This document shows, piece by piece, positions 34,634 through 43,218 of a stretch of 64,000 nucleotides of DNA; positions within the stretch are counted from its first letter, which is position 1, and each line of letters opens with the position of its first letter. Origin of the DNA: JAJDXW01 sp965243335. GTDB lineage: Bacteria; Pseudomonadota; Gammaproteobacteria; HK1. Location of the stretch: NCBI GenBank assembly GCA_965243335.1, contig OZ251545.1, positions 1,612,001 to 1,676,000 on the forward strand. Direction: 5' to 3'. Below the pieces are notes generated by a model, which saw only the letters and a program-made list of their open reading frames with translations, did no database searches and was not told where the DNA came from. A program made the position numbers and the translations under genes.

Positions 34634-37000
34634 GTGGTGAAGACCGCCCCTCTGTCCTCGGACGGTGACGAAGGCATCCTGGATCCGGCTGCCGAAGCCG
34701 AGTGGCAGATACTCCGCCGGCAGATCGAGTTTGCCACCGGCTTCTGGCTCGGGTTCATCTTCAGCCCGTCTCCGCGCCCGGTCGCCGTGCTGCGGCGTCG
34801 GGTAGAGCAGATCTACCGTCTCCGTGCGCTGCCGGTACGGCTGGTTCGTCCCACTGCACCGGAGGAGCTTCGCGAGATCCTGCCTCGGTTGCTGGAGCCG
34901 GAATCGGTCGAGGCAGGTTGCATCTGGATCGAGGCCGTTCACCTTGACGCTTCGACGTTCACGGATGACGAGCCTGGTCCTTGGGCCGCGGCGTGGGACT
35001 GGACGCTGATGCGCACCAATGAACACCGGGAAGTCCTGCACCGTCGGCTGAACGGGGGTTTGATGTACGCGATCCCGCCGGAGTGGAAGCCGCGCGCACG
35101 CAACGCTGCGCCGGATCTGTGGTCGATACGTTCTCTGGTCCTCGACCTGCCAGCAAGCGTCGGCGGGTTGCGGGATGCCGACCGCCGGGACGTGGTGGAA
35201 AGGGAATCCGCTGTACCTGACTCCCTCTCCAATACCGCCATCGACGTCGACTTCGCACTAGCGGAAGCGCGTCGAATCGAAGGCAAGCCGAAGTACGACC
35301 CGCGCTCTCATGCGCGTGTGCTCCTGCGGGCGGTGGAGGGGCTGCTGGCGCAGGACCGGAAAGATGAAGCGGTAGAAACGGCTCACAGGGCACTCGGTAT
35401 CTTGGGGGATGCGCCGGATCCGGGACGCCTGTTGGCGGAAGCGCTGATGTGGGCAGGGGAGGCGGGGCAGGCGGACGGTGACGTCGTTGCGGCCAAGTCG
35501 CACCTTGATGAAGCGGTACGCTGTTGGAGGTCCATCCTCGACAGGAACGGTGAGTCACCACAAGTGTTGCGCGACCTGTCCGTCAGCCTTGGCAGGTTCG
35601 GAGATGTGCGGCGTGAGTTGAGTGACTTCGCTGCTGCGACAGCGGCGTTCGAGGAATCCCTTGCTCTTGACCGTCGTATTCTTGGAGCGTATGGCGAGAC
35701 GCCGCAGGCGTTACGCGACCTGTCCGTCAGTCTTGACAGACTCGGGGATGTGCGGCGCGAGTTGGGTGACCTCGCTGCTGCGACGGCAGCGTTCGAGGAA
35801 TCCCTTGCTCTTGACCGTCGTATTCTCGATGCGTATGGCGAGACGCCACAGGGGCTACGTGACCTGTCCGTCAGTCTTCGTAAGATCGGGGATGTGCGGC
35901 GCGGCTCCGGTGACCTCGCTGCTGCGACAGCGGCGTTCGAGGAATCCCTTGCTCTTGCCCGCCGCCTGCTAGAAGCGCATGGTGAGACGCCGCAGGGGTT
36001 GCGCGACCTGTCCGTCAGTCTCAACAAGATCGGAGATGTGCGGCGCGAATCGGGTGACTTCGCTGCTGCGACGGCGGCATTCGAGGAATCCCTTGCCCTT
36101 GCCCGCCGCCTGCTAGAAGCGCATGGTGAGACGCCGCAGGGGTTGCGCGACCTGTCCGTCAGTCTCAACAAGATCGGAGACGTGCGGCGCGACTCCGGTG
36201 ACTTCGCGGTTGCGACAGCGGCGTTCGAGGAATTCCTTGCCCTTGCCCGCCGCCTGCTAGAAGCGCATGGTGAGACGCCGCAGGGGTTGCGCGACCTGTC
36301 CGTCAGTCTCAACAAGATCGGAGATGTGCGGCGCGAATCGGGTGACTTCGCTGCTGCGACGGCGGCATTCGAGGAATCCCTTGCCCTTGCCCGCCGCCTG
36401 CTAGAAGCGCATGGTGAGACGCCGCAGGGGTTGCGCGACCTGTCCGTCAGTCTCAACAAGATCGGAGATGTGCGGCGCGAATCGGGTGACTTCGCTGCTG
36501 CGACGGCGGCACTCGAGGAATCCCTCGCCCTGCGTCGCCGTATTCTTGAAGCGTATGGTGAGACGCCGCAGGGGTTGCGCGACCTGTCCGTCATCCTTGG
36601 CAGGCTTGGAGATGTGCGGCGCGAATCGGGTGGCATCGCTGCTGCGACGGCGGCATTGGAGGAATCCCTTGCTCTTGACCGTCGTATTCTTGAAGCGTAT
36701 GGTGAGACGCCGCAGGGGTTGCGCGATCTGTCCGTCAGCCTTGACAGACTCGGAGACATGCGGCGCGAGTCGGGTGACCTCGCTGCTGCGACGGCAGCGT
36801 TCGAAGAATCCCTTGCTCTTGATCGTCGTATTCTCGATGCGTATGGCGAGACGCCGCAGGGGCTACGCGATCTGTCCGTCAGTCTTCGTAAGATCGGGGA
36901 TGTGCGGCGCGACTCTGGAGACTTGACAGCCGCTGCGGCTGTATCCGAGGAAATCGCTGCCCTGGACCTGCGTTTGCGCAATGTCACAGGTGAGACATGA
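34634..37000 (+). CDS. TPR-like protein with ten 48-residue tandem repeats
   Basis: A 788-residue protein. The first about 300 residues form a domain I do not recognise (WQILRRQIEFATGFWLGFIF, AWDWTLMRTNEHREVLHRRL). From about residue 310 ten repeats of exactly 48 residues follow, each of the type LRDLSVSLNKIGDVRRESGD then FAAATAAFEESLALARRLLE and AHGETPQ. This is a TPR/Sel1-like helical pair. Units 4, 6 and 7 are almost identical in DNA. The start is a GTG (34634) with another GTG next to it; the ribosome binding site is weak, so coupling to the ATPase is likely. The stop overlaps the Mod start as ATGA. TPR solenoids bind proteins or peptides, so a scaffold or sensor role with the ATPase is plausible. 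Confidence 0.82.
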   Translation: MVKTAPLSSDGDEGILDPAAEAEWQILRRQIEFATGFWLGFIFSPSPRPVAVLRRRVEQIYRLRALPVRLVRPTAPEELREILPRLLEPESVEAGCIWIEAVHLDASTFTDDEPGPWAAAWDWTLMRTNEHREVLHRRLNGGLMYAIPPEWKPRARNAAPDLWSIRSLVLDLPASVGGLRDADRRDVVERESAVPDSLSNTAIDVDFALAEARRIEGKPKYDPRSHARVLLRAVEGLLAQDRKDEAVETAHRALGILGDAPDPGRLLAEALMWAGEAGQADGDVVAAKSHLDEAVRCWRSILDRNGESPQVLRDLSVSLGRFGDVRRELSDFAAATAAFEESLALDRRILGAYGETPQALRDLSVSLDRLGDVRRELGDLAAATAAFEESLALDRRILDAYGETPQGLRDLSVSLRKIGDVRRGSGDLAAATAAFEESLALARRLLEAHGETPQGLRDLSVSLNKIGDVRRESGDFAAATAAFEESLALARRLLEAHGETPQGLRDLSVSLNKIGDVRRDSGDFAVATAAFEEFLALARRLLEAHGETPQGLRDLSVSLNKIGDVRRESGDFAAATAAFEESLALARRLLEAHGETPQGLRDLSVSLNKIGDVRRESGDFAAATAALEESLALRRRILEAYGETPQGLRDLSVILGRLGDVRRESGGIAAATAALEESLALDRRILEAYGETPQGLRDLSVSLDRLGDMRRESGDLAAATAAFEESLALDRRILDAYGETPQGLRDLSVSLRKIGDVRRDSGDLTAAAAVSEEIAALDLRLRNVTGET
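35563..36990 (+). repeat. Ten-unit 144-bp tandem repeat inside the TPR gene
   Basis: Units begin at about 35563, 35707, 35851, 35995, 36139, 36283, 36427, 36571, 36715 and 36859, exactly 144 bases apart. Each starts at the tgcgcgacctgtccgtcag motif. Units 4 to 7 are nearly identical in DNA, while the outer units have drifted, a pattern expected from unequal crossing-over in the middle of the array. The period is a multiple of three, so loss or gain of units keeps the frame. Confidence 0.92.
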
Positions 37001-40000
37001 GCCGGTCGTTCGACAAGCTGGTTGCGCTGCTGAAGGAGCTGTTCCAGCTCGACCGGCCGGATCTGGACTTCGGGTTCTATCGCATCATGCACGCGAAGAG
37101 CGCCGAGGTGGCGGAGTTTCTGGAGCAGGACCTGTTGCCGCAGGTGCAGGCGGCCCTGTCGCAGTACCGGTCGGCGGACAAGGCTGCCATCGAAAGGGAT
37201 CTCGACGAGACCGTCAGGTGGATCAGGTCCGATGGGGCGGACCCGGACACTTCCTCCAGGGTTCGGGAGCTGCGCACGAGGCTCGCCGAAGAGGCCGTGG
37301 ACCTGGACGCGCTGGAGGCCGAGGTCTACGACCACCTGTACGCCTTCTTCCGGCGCTACTACTCCGAGGGGGACTTCCTCGGCAAGCGCGTCTACAAGCC
37401 CGGCGTGTACGCGATCCCCTACGAAGGCGAGGAGGTCAAGCTCCATTGGGCCAACGCGGACCAGTACTACATCAAGACCGGGGAATACCTGCGCGACTAC
37501 GTCTTCCGGCTGCGGCCCGAGGACGCCGAGGACCCCATGCGGGTCCATTTCCGCTTAGTGGACGCCGCGGAGGGCGAACACGGGAACGTCAAGGCGGCGG
37601 AAGGGAAGAAGCGGGTGTTCCTGCTTCGGAAGGCGGATTTCATTACCGAGGAGGACAGCGGGCAGGGGCAGAAGGAGCTGGTCATCCGCTTCGAGTACCG
37701 TCCGGCGACCCTCGCCGACTGGCCGGAGGGGGAGCGGCAAGGAAGGAGCAAGCCGCCGGCGCAGAAGGACCTGATCGCGCTGGCCGAACAACGGGTGCGG
37801 GAGGCCGGGGAGCCCGGACTTGCCCGCTGGATCGAGGCGCTGGAACGGCCCCACGTCACCGCGAACGGTGAGCAGGCCGGCGACTCGTGCTTGCGGGTGC
37901 ATCTCAACCGCTACACCGCGCGCAACACCTTCGACTACTTCATCCACAAGGACCTGGGCGGGTTCCTGCGCCGGGAGCTGGACTTCTACATCAAGAACGA
38001 AGTCATGCACCTGGACGACGTGGAGGACGAGACCGCTCCCCGCGTGGAACAGTATCTCTCCAAGATCAAGGTCATACGCCGTATCGGGGCGAAGATCATC
38101 GACTTCCTGGCGCAGCTCGAAGGCTTCCAGAAGAAGCTGTGGCTGAAGAAGAAGTTCGTGGTGGAGACTTCCTGGTGCATCCGCCTCGGATGCATCCCGG
38201 AGGAATTCCACCCCGAGATCGCCGCGAACGACGAGCAACGCGAGGAGTGGGTACGTCTCTTCGCCATTGACCGGATCGCCGGCGACCTCGGAACGCCGGG
38301 CTACGGCGTGCCGCTCGACCTGGAGTTTCTGAGGACGCAGCCGACCCTGGTCGTGGACACCCGGCACTTCCCGTCCGAATTCACCGCACGATTGATGGAA
38401 GCCGTTGGTGACATGGACGAACAGACCGATGGCGTGCTGTTCCACAGCGAGAATTTTCAGGCACTTTCCATGATGCAGACGCGCTATCAGGAGCAGGTGA
38501 AGTGCATATACATCGATCCGCCGTATAATTCCAAGACATCCGAGATTGCCTACAAGAATACGTACAAACATTCCTCATGGATTGCGCTCATGGACAGCCG
38601 CCTGAAACTAAGCAAGAGGCTTGCCGCCACGGATGGAACCCATATTACGGCCATCGATGAGAACGAGCAGGAAGTGCTCGGCCAGATTCTGAGTATGATA
38701 TTCCCGGATCATTCCAAGATATGCATATCGGTCGTCCACAACAAGAAAGGAATTCAAGGAGCGCATTTTTCATACAACCATGATTATGCGTTCTTTTGCA
38801 TCCCGCCCGATCTTGCAGCGACTCACGGTACCTCGATACCGGAAAGCGAATGGCAATTCGACAATCTCCGAAAATGGGGAAGGGAATCCGAACGATCCAC
38901 GGCCCGCAATTGCTTCTATCCCATACTCGTCAGGGACGGAAAAATCGTCGGCTTCGGTGAAGTGTGTCCTGACGATTTCCATCCGGGAACACCCAACGTA
39001 ATTCAGGATGATTGCATTCTCGTCTATCCCGTCGATCAACAAGGGGTTGAACGAAAGTGGAGATATGCGCGCGAGTCGGTAGAGAAGATACGTCATCTTC
39101 TCAGGGTCAAAATGGTCAGGAAATCCGGCGAGGTCCAGATCGAGAAAGCCAAGTCCGAGAAGACGGTCAAGACGATTTGGGATGATCCAAGGTATATTGC
39201 AGGAGATTACGGCACGAAGTGGTTGACGGATCTCGATCTGAAAATCAGCGAAGATCTGTATCCAAAGTCCATTCATACGGTGATGGATTCAATCCATGCG
39301 ATATCGGATCAAGACTCGACGGTTCTCGACTACTTCGCCGGCTCCGGGACCACCGGTCACGCCGTCGTCAACCTGAATCGCGAGGACGGCGGGAGACGCA
39401 AGTTCCTTCTCGTCGAGATGGGCGGCTACTTCGACACCGTCCTCCTTCCCCGGATCAAGAAGGTCACGTTCGCCCCGGAATGGAAGGACGGCAGGCCGAA
39501 GCGCCCCGCCACCCCGGAGGAAGCCGAACGCGCCCCGCGGATTGTCAAGGTGGTGCGCCTCGAATCCTACGAAGACACCCTCAACAACCTGGAGCCTCGC
39601 CGCACCGCGAAGCAGCAATCGGCGCTCGACACGTCGCGGCGCCAGGGCCAGGACGGTTTCCGGGAGCAGTACCTTCTTCGCTACATGCTCGACGTGGAGA
39701 CGCGCGGCAACCCGTCGCTGCTGGACGTCGCCGCCTTCACCGATCCGACCTCCTACCGGCTCAAGGTCAAGCGCCCCGGTTCGGACGAGAGCCGCGAGGT
39801 CGACGTCGATCTGCTGGAGACGTTCAATTGGCTGATCGGCCTCACCGTGCGGCGCATCGCCGCGCCACGGACGTTCGGGGCCGGTTTCCGGCGTGACGGT
39901 GAAGGCCGCCTGCGGCTGAAGGGACGGCTCGAGGAGGAGAAAGGCGGGGCCTGGTGGTTCCGCACCGTCACCGGGACCACGCCCGATGGCCGCCGGGCGC

Positions 40001-40248
40001 TCGTCGTCTGGCGCAAGCGCCCGGGCGGCGAGGCCCCGGAAGGGATCGAGCAGGACAACCTCGTCCTCGACGAGTGGTTCGCCGGGCGCCGCGGGTTCGC
40101 GGACGAGGACAATCAGGGGGGGTACGATCTCGTCTACGTCAACGGCGACAACAACTTGGAGAGCATGAAGGCCCCGGCCGACACCTGGAGGGTGCGCCTC
40201 GTCGAAGAAGCCTTCCATCGGCTGATGTTCGAGCCGGGGGGAGGCTGA
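36997..40248 (+). CDS. Type III Mod-like adenine-specific DNA methyltransferase
   Basis: A 1083-residue N6-adenine methyltransferase of beta-class order: motif IV IDPPYNSKTSEIAY (about residue 507) precedes motif I LDYFAGSGTTGHAV (about 780). A long N-terminal region of about 480 residues (LFQLDRPDLDFGFYRIMHAK, RYYSEGDFLGKRVYKPG) and a C-terminal domain (about 850-1083, ESYEDTLNNLEPR) are typical of this large Mod subtype. The stretch 38450-39310, encoding motif IV and the target-recognition region, is clearly AT-richer than both flanks, so the specificity region may have been exchanged. The ATG overlaps the TPR stop (ATGA), and its TGA overlaps the Fic ATG by one base. With the Res gene downstream it would form a type III-like restriction-modification system. 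Confidence 0.9.
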   Translation: MSRSFDKLVALLKELFQLDRPDLDFGFYRIMHAKSAEVAEFLEQDLLPQVQAALSQYRSADKAAIERDLDETVRWIRSDGADPDTSSRVRELRTRLAEEAVDLDALEAEVYDHLYAFFRRYYSEGDFLGKRVYKPGVYAIPYEGEEVKLHWANADQYYIKTGEYLRDYVFRLRPEDAEDPMRVHFRLVDAAEGEHGNVKAAEGKKRVFLLRKADFITEEDSGQGQKELVIRFEYRPATLADWPEGERQGRSKPPAQKDLIALAEQRVREAGEPGLARWIEALERPHVTANGEQAGDSCLRVHLNRYTARNTFDYFIHKDLGGFLRRELDFYIKNEVMHLDDVEDETAPRVEQYLSKIKVIRRIGAKIIDFLAQLEGFQKKLWLKKKFVVETSWCIRLGCIPEEFHPEIAANDEQREEWVRLFAIDRIAGDLGTPGYGVPLDLEFLRTQPTLVVDTRHFPSEFTARLMEAVGDMDEQTDGVLFHSENFQALSMMQTRYQEQVKCIYIDPPYNSKTSEIAYKNTYKHSSWIALMDSRLKLSKRLAATDGTHITAIDENEQEVLGQILSMIFPDHSKICISVVHNKKGIQGAHFSYNHDYAFFCIPPDLAATHGTSIPESEWQFDNLRKWGRESERSTARNCFYPILVRDGKIVGFGEVCPDDFHPGTPNVIQDDCILVYPVDQQGVERKWRYARESVEKIRHLLRVKMVRKSGEVQIEKAKSEKTVKTIWDDPRYIAGDYGTKWLTDLDLKISEDLYPKSIHTVMDSIHAISDQDSTVLDYFAGSGTTGHAVVNLNREDGGRRKFLLVEMGGYFDTVLLPRIKKVTFAPEWKDGRPKRPATPEEAERAPRIVKVVRLESYEDTLNNLEPRRTAKQQSALDTSRRQGQDGFREQYLLRYMLDVETRGNPSLLDVAAFTDPTSYRLKVKRPGSDESREVDVDLLETFNWLIGLTVRRIAAPRTFGAGFRRDGEGRLRLKGRLEEEKGGAWWFRTVTGTTPDGRRALVVWRKRPGGEAPEGIEQDNLVLDEWFAGRRGFADEDNQGGYDLVYVNGDNNLESMKAPADTWRVRLVEEAFHRLMFEPGGG

Positions 40249-41366
40249 TGGCAGCAGTTCATTATCACGAGGGGCGCTTCCCGCCCGAGGAGCGTCTCGA
40301 CTGGCCGGCGCTCATCCCGCTGATCGGCCCGGCGGTTGCGGCGGTGGCGCGCTACGACGGGGCGCTCGCCGCCATCCCCAACCCCCGGGTCCTGCTCTCG
40401 CCCATGACGACCCAGGAAGCGGTGCTCTCCTCGCGCATCGAGGGCACCCAGGCCACCATGGGCGAGGTCCTGGAGTTCGAGGCCGGGAAGGAGGCGGAAT
40501 CCCCCGAGCGCCGGGCCGACATCCACGAGGTGCTCAACTACCGCGCCGCGATGCGGGAGGCGGAGCGGATGCTGGAGAAGCTGCCCATCTGCGAGCGGGT
40601 CATCCGGGAGGCGCATCGGGTGCTCCTCTCCGGGGTGCACGGCGAGGGCAAGGCGCCCGGCGATTACCGCCGCGTCCCCAACTGGATCGGTCCGCCCGGC
40701 TGCACCGTGGAGGAAGCGACCTTCGTGCCCGTCGGCGCGGACAAGCTCCCCGCGGCCATGAGCGCATGGGAGCGGTACGTGAACCGTGACGACGCCCCCG
40801 ATCGGCTGGTGCAGCTCGCCATCCTGCACGCCGAGTTCGAGGCCCTGCACCCGTTCCTGGACGGCAACGGCCGCCTGGGCCGGATGCTCGTGCCCCTGTT
40901 CCTCTGGCAATGCGGCCTCATCGGCCAGCCCATGTTCTACGTCAGCGCGTATTTCGAGGCCCGGCGCGAAGCCTATTACGAAGGGCTGCTCGCCGTCTCC
41001 CGCGACGACGACTGGACCGGATGGTGTCGGTTCTTCCTGAAGGCGGTTCGGGCGCAGGCGGAGGAGAACCTGACGAAGGCGAGGGGGATCCTCGACCTCT
41101 ACGAGTCCATGAAGGGGCGGGTGGCGGACGTGACCCGCTCGCGGTACGCCATCCACACCCTGGACTGGATCTTCGAGCACCAGATATTCAACAGCGGCAG
41201 CTTCGCGGCCAACGCCGGCATCCCGGACCGCACGGCGCGGCGGCTTCTGGCCGTGCTCTGCGACCACGGGGTCCTGCGGGTCGTGAGGCCCGGCGATGGC
41301 CGCCGGGGGACCATCCTCGTGTTCCCGACCCTCCTGAACATCGCCGAGGGACGTGACGTGTTTTGA
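40248..41366 (+). CDS. Fic family protein (probable AMPylase), N-terminally self-inhibited class
   Basis: A 372-residue Fic protein. The catalytic loop is HPFLDGNGRLGRM with His201, matching the active HPFx(D/E)GNGRxxR consensus, so it should transfer AMP or another nucleotide part to a target. The inhibitory helix motif is SSRIEGT (about residue 61), which places it in the class with an N-terminal inhibitory Glu. A Fic N-terminal region and a C-terminal winged-helix (SFAANAGIPDRTARRLLAVL) are present. It overlaps the Mod stop by one base, so it is translationally coupled. The target may be within the same operon. No lesion is visible. Confidence 0.92.
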   Translation: MAAVHYHEGRFPPEERLDWPALIPLIGPAVAAVARYDGALAAIPNPRVLLSPMTTQEAVLSSRIEGTQATMGEVLEFEAGKEAESPERRADIHEVLNYRAAMREAERMLEKLPICERVIREAHRVLLSGVHGEGKAPGDYRRVPNWIGPPGCTVEEATFVPVGADKLPAAMSAWERYVNRDDAPDRLVQLAILHAEFEALHPFLDGNGRLGRMLVPLFLWQCGLIGQPMFYVSAYFEARREAYYEGLLAVSRDDDWTGWCRFFLKAVRAQAEENLTKARGILDLYESMKGRVADVTRSRYAIHTLDWIFEHQIFNSGSFAANAGIPDRTARRLLAVLCDHGVLRVVRPGDGRRGTILVFPTLLNIAEGRDVF

Positions 41367-41690
41367 CGGTCATCCATGTCCGGCAAGCTGTGTTGCCGGT
41401 CATATTACGACGAATGTGGCCGACAACCGGATTTGGCGGTCACCGGTGACCGGCAAACAGCGCCGGACTCCCGCCCGGCAGGGGGCAGGTCAGGGACGGG
41501 ACGTGGTTGGCGGTCATCCATGTCCGGCAAGCTGCGTTGCCGGCCATATTACGACGAATGTGGCCGGCAAACAGCGCCGGACTCCCGCCCGGCAGGGGGC
41601 AGGCGAGGGACGGGACGGGCTTGACGGTCATCCATGTCCGGCAAGCTGCGTTGTCGGTCATATTTGGTTGAATATGACCGGGAACGAGGT
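41365..41690. repeat. Three tandem hairpin-rich repeat units (family C)
   Basis: Units begin at about 41365, 41509 and 41623. Each has cggtcatccatgtccggcaa, then ccggcaa-gctgcg-ttgccgg (inverted repeat), then a second inverted pair in ccggccatattacgacgaat-gtggccgg. A segment ggactcccgcccggcagg follows. The first unit is 144 bases, the second 114; the 30-base difference is the cgacaaccggatttggcgg segment. A fourth copy lies at 43012-43113. They follow the Fic stop directly and could form stacked RNA hairpins. They are not CRISPR: there are no unique spacers of constant size. Confidence 0.82.
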
Positions 41691-41811
41691 TTGTTTGGCC
41701 CGATGGCGGCGCTTCCATCGACCCGGCCGCCCGCCGGCGACGATTCCCCCGACCGGGCGGGGGCCTTCGTATCCATGCCATCATGCGGGCTGATCTGTTA
41801 TCTTGGCGGCA

Positions 41812-42060
41812 TGGTCCGAACCCAGATCCAGTTGACCGAAGAGCAGGCGCGGGCGCTCAAGGCCCAGGCGCGATTGGAGGACCGCTCGATGGCCGAGCTG
41901 GGTCCGCGAATGCGTCGCCGAATACCTGGCGCGGCGGCGCATCCCGGACGTCCGGGAGCTCGCGCGCCGCGCCCGCGGCCTCAAGGGTCGTTTTCGTTCG
42001 GGGGTTCCCGACCTCGCCGAGGCGCATGACCGTCATCTCGATGACGCTTTCGACCCGTGA
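41812..42060 (+). pseudogene. CopG/VapB-type antitoxin, frameshifted
   Basis: The ATG at 41812 starts MVRTQIQLTEEQARALKAQA and RLEDRSMAEL, a ribbon-helix-helix antitoxin. At about 41901 one extra G shifts the frame. Reading on in the next frame gives VRECVAEYLARRR, LARRARGLKGRFRSGVPDLA and HDRHLDDAFDP, the usual C-terminus, to the TGA at 42058. The stop overlaps the GTG start of a VapC remnant, as in intact pairs. Confidence 0.78.
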
Positions 42061-42112
42061 GCCTCTTCGTCGATACCTCGGCTCTCGTTGCCTTTCTGGA
42101 TGCGGATCAGCT
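42057..42112 (+). pseudogene. VapC toxin remnant (first about 18 codons)
   Basis: From GTG 42057 the frame reads MSLFVDTSALVAFLDADQ, the first strand and first catalytic Asp of a PIN-domain toxin. After about 42112 the family text stops and unrelated sequence follows. The rest of the gene has been deleted. It overlaps the antitoxin stop as GTGA. Confidence 0.72.
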
Positions 42113-42265
42113 CCGGCAAGCCGGGGTGATCGACTCCTTGCCGGCCGGCGCGGCGGCGCCTGCGGTCGGCAAGGCGGAAGCCGTCTCCCGCCCCGAAACG
42201 GAAGGCCCGTCCGAATCGGAACGGGGTTGGCGCAGCCTCCGCCGCGCACCACGCTCCCCGTCGAC

Positions 42266-42664
42266 CTACAGACGCCGGGCTTCCGGCAAGGCGGACATCT
42301 TTCGGTCGAGCGTCAGCGCCGCCAGCCCGGATCGGGCGTAGTCGTCGGCGATGAGCCTGTCGAGGAGGCCCGCGCCCCGGCGGGCCTCTATCGCGGCCAG
42401 TACGGTACTGCCGTTCAGCGGCGCCACCAGTCCGCTGCACAGCACGTCGCGCAACCCGTCGCGCGCGTCGTCCCTGGAGACGCCATAATGATGCTGAACG
42501 GCGATGTAGGCTTCACCGATGACCTGGTTCGAGACGAGGATTTCGGCGCCTTCCTCCTCGATCAGGGCTCTCAGCTTGTGCACACAGCGGGCGAAGTCCG
42601 CCTCGGGCTCCCCCGTAAGCAGCCGCACCAGCACGGAAGTATCAATCCCGAAGCGCCGGGTCAT
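42266..42664 (-). CDS. VapC-like PIN-domain toxin
   Basis: A 132-residue PIN-domain protein. The catalytic acids are Asp in RRFGIDTSVLVRLL, Glu in VSNQVIGEAYIAV, Asp in GLLDRLIADDYA and Asp in ALTLDRKMS. The frame is complete. Its start overlaps the end of the AbrB-type antitoxin by 23 bases, so translation is coupled. It is transcribed against the direction of the Mod-Fic-Res genes, which marks the module as an insertion in that operon. Confidence 0.88.
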   Translation of the reverse strand: MTRRFGIDTSVLVRLLTGEPEADFARCVHKLRALIEEEGAEILVSNQVIGEAYIAVQHHYGVSRDDARDGLRDVLCSGLVAPLNGSTVLAAIEARRGAGLLDRLIADDYARSGLAALTLDRKMSALPEARRL

Positions 42665-42884
42665 GACGTTGCTCGCGGAAGGCGGTGAGATCGAAGCTGC
42701 CGCATCCGCGCCGGAGCTTGCCGCGCAGTGGCGCGAGACGGGCGGGATCGATGGTTTGCGGGCGCAACACGAAGCCGTCAGGGCCTTCTTCCAGCCTGAG
42801 CCGGTCGCCGGGCTGCACGCCCATCGCTTCCAGGACCCGCGCGGGGAAGGTGACCTGACGCTTTGACGTGATCTTGACGAGCAT
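42642..42884 (-). CDS. AbrB/MazE-type antitoxin
   Basis: An 80-residue antitoxin with a SpoVT/AbrB swapped-hairpin DNA-binding domain at the N-terminus: MLVKITSKRQVTFPARVLEA, GVQPGDRLRLEEGPDGFVLR. The C-terminal half (LAPLRGKLRRGCGSFDLTAF) is the toxin-binding tail. ATG 42884 begins the conserved core; longer frames start in unrelated sequence. The AT-richer region 42890-42940 upstream is the likely autoregulated promoter. Confidence 0.87.
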   Translation of the reverse strand: MLVKITSKRQVTFPARVLEAMGVQPGDRLRLEEGPDGFVLRPQTIDPARLAPLRGKLRRGCGSFDLTAFREQRHDPALRD

Positions 42885-43011
42885 GGCGGTTCGTCCGGAC
42901 GTTTGCCTTACCAGAACCCTACTTCGGTAAGGCGAAGATGTCAAACCAACGGAAGGAGACCCGTAGAGGCAGGCATTGTCGGGGGGAAGGCGCGCGTCCG
43001 CCCCGGCGCGC

Positions 43012-43113
43012 TTGATGGTCATCCATGTCCGACAAGCTGCGTTGCCGGCCATTTTTCGACGAATATGGCCGGCAACGGGATTTGGCGGTCACCGGTGGCC
43101 GGCAACGCCGCTC
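43012..43113. repeat. Family C hairpin repeat, fourth copy
   Basis: Matches the units at 41365-41690: ggtcatccatgtccgacaag, tgcgttgccggcca, cgacgaatatggccggcaac, ggatttggcggtcaccggtg. It lies between two divergently oriented TA modules, 1.3 kb from the tandem array, so the TA pairs lie inside a field bounded by these repeats. Confidence 0.78.
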
Positions 43114-43178
43114 GCTCTCACGCCCCCGGCTGCCCGGCCTTCCGCCACCGGCCGGGAGGTTCCTTGCATTCTTCCTTG

Positions 43179-43190
43179 TGGTATATACCA
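43179..43190. promoter_or_regulatory. Perfect 12-bp palindrome, candidate VapB operator
   Basis: tggtatatacca is its own reverse complement and lies 29 bases before the ATG of the AbrB-type antitoxin. A ttgcat at 43164 could serve as a -35 element with the palindrome covering the -10 region. AbrB-fold antitoxins bind such palindromes to repress their own operon, so this is a reasonable operator; it is inferred from sequence and position only. Confidence 0.5.
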
Positions 43191-43218
43191 TGAGATGGTC
43201 CACCGTGAGGGAGGCGCC

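Noticed and set aside
35563..36990. Tandem repeats considered as a CRISPR array
   Set aside because: Units are contiguous 144-bp coding repeats without spacers, in frame with a protein, and no cas gene is nearby.
35383..37548. Antisense frame over the TPR array with regular Ser/Arg-rich repeats
   Set aside because: The periodicity only mirrors the 144-bp repeat; there is no start signal and the frame crosses into Mod.
41365..41690. Family C repeats considered as CRISPR or as an iteron origin
   Set aside because: Only three units of 144 and 114 bases with inverted repeats and no unique spacers; no replication initiator gene is adjacent.
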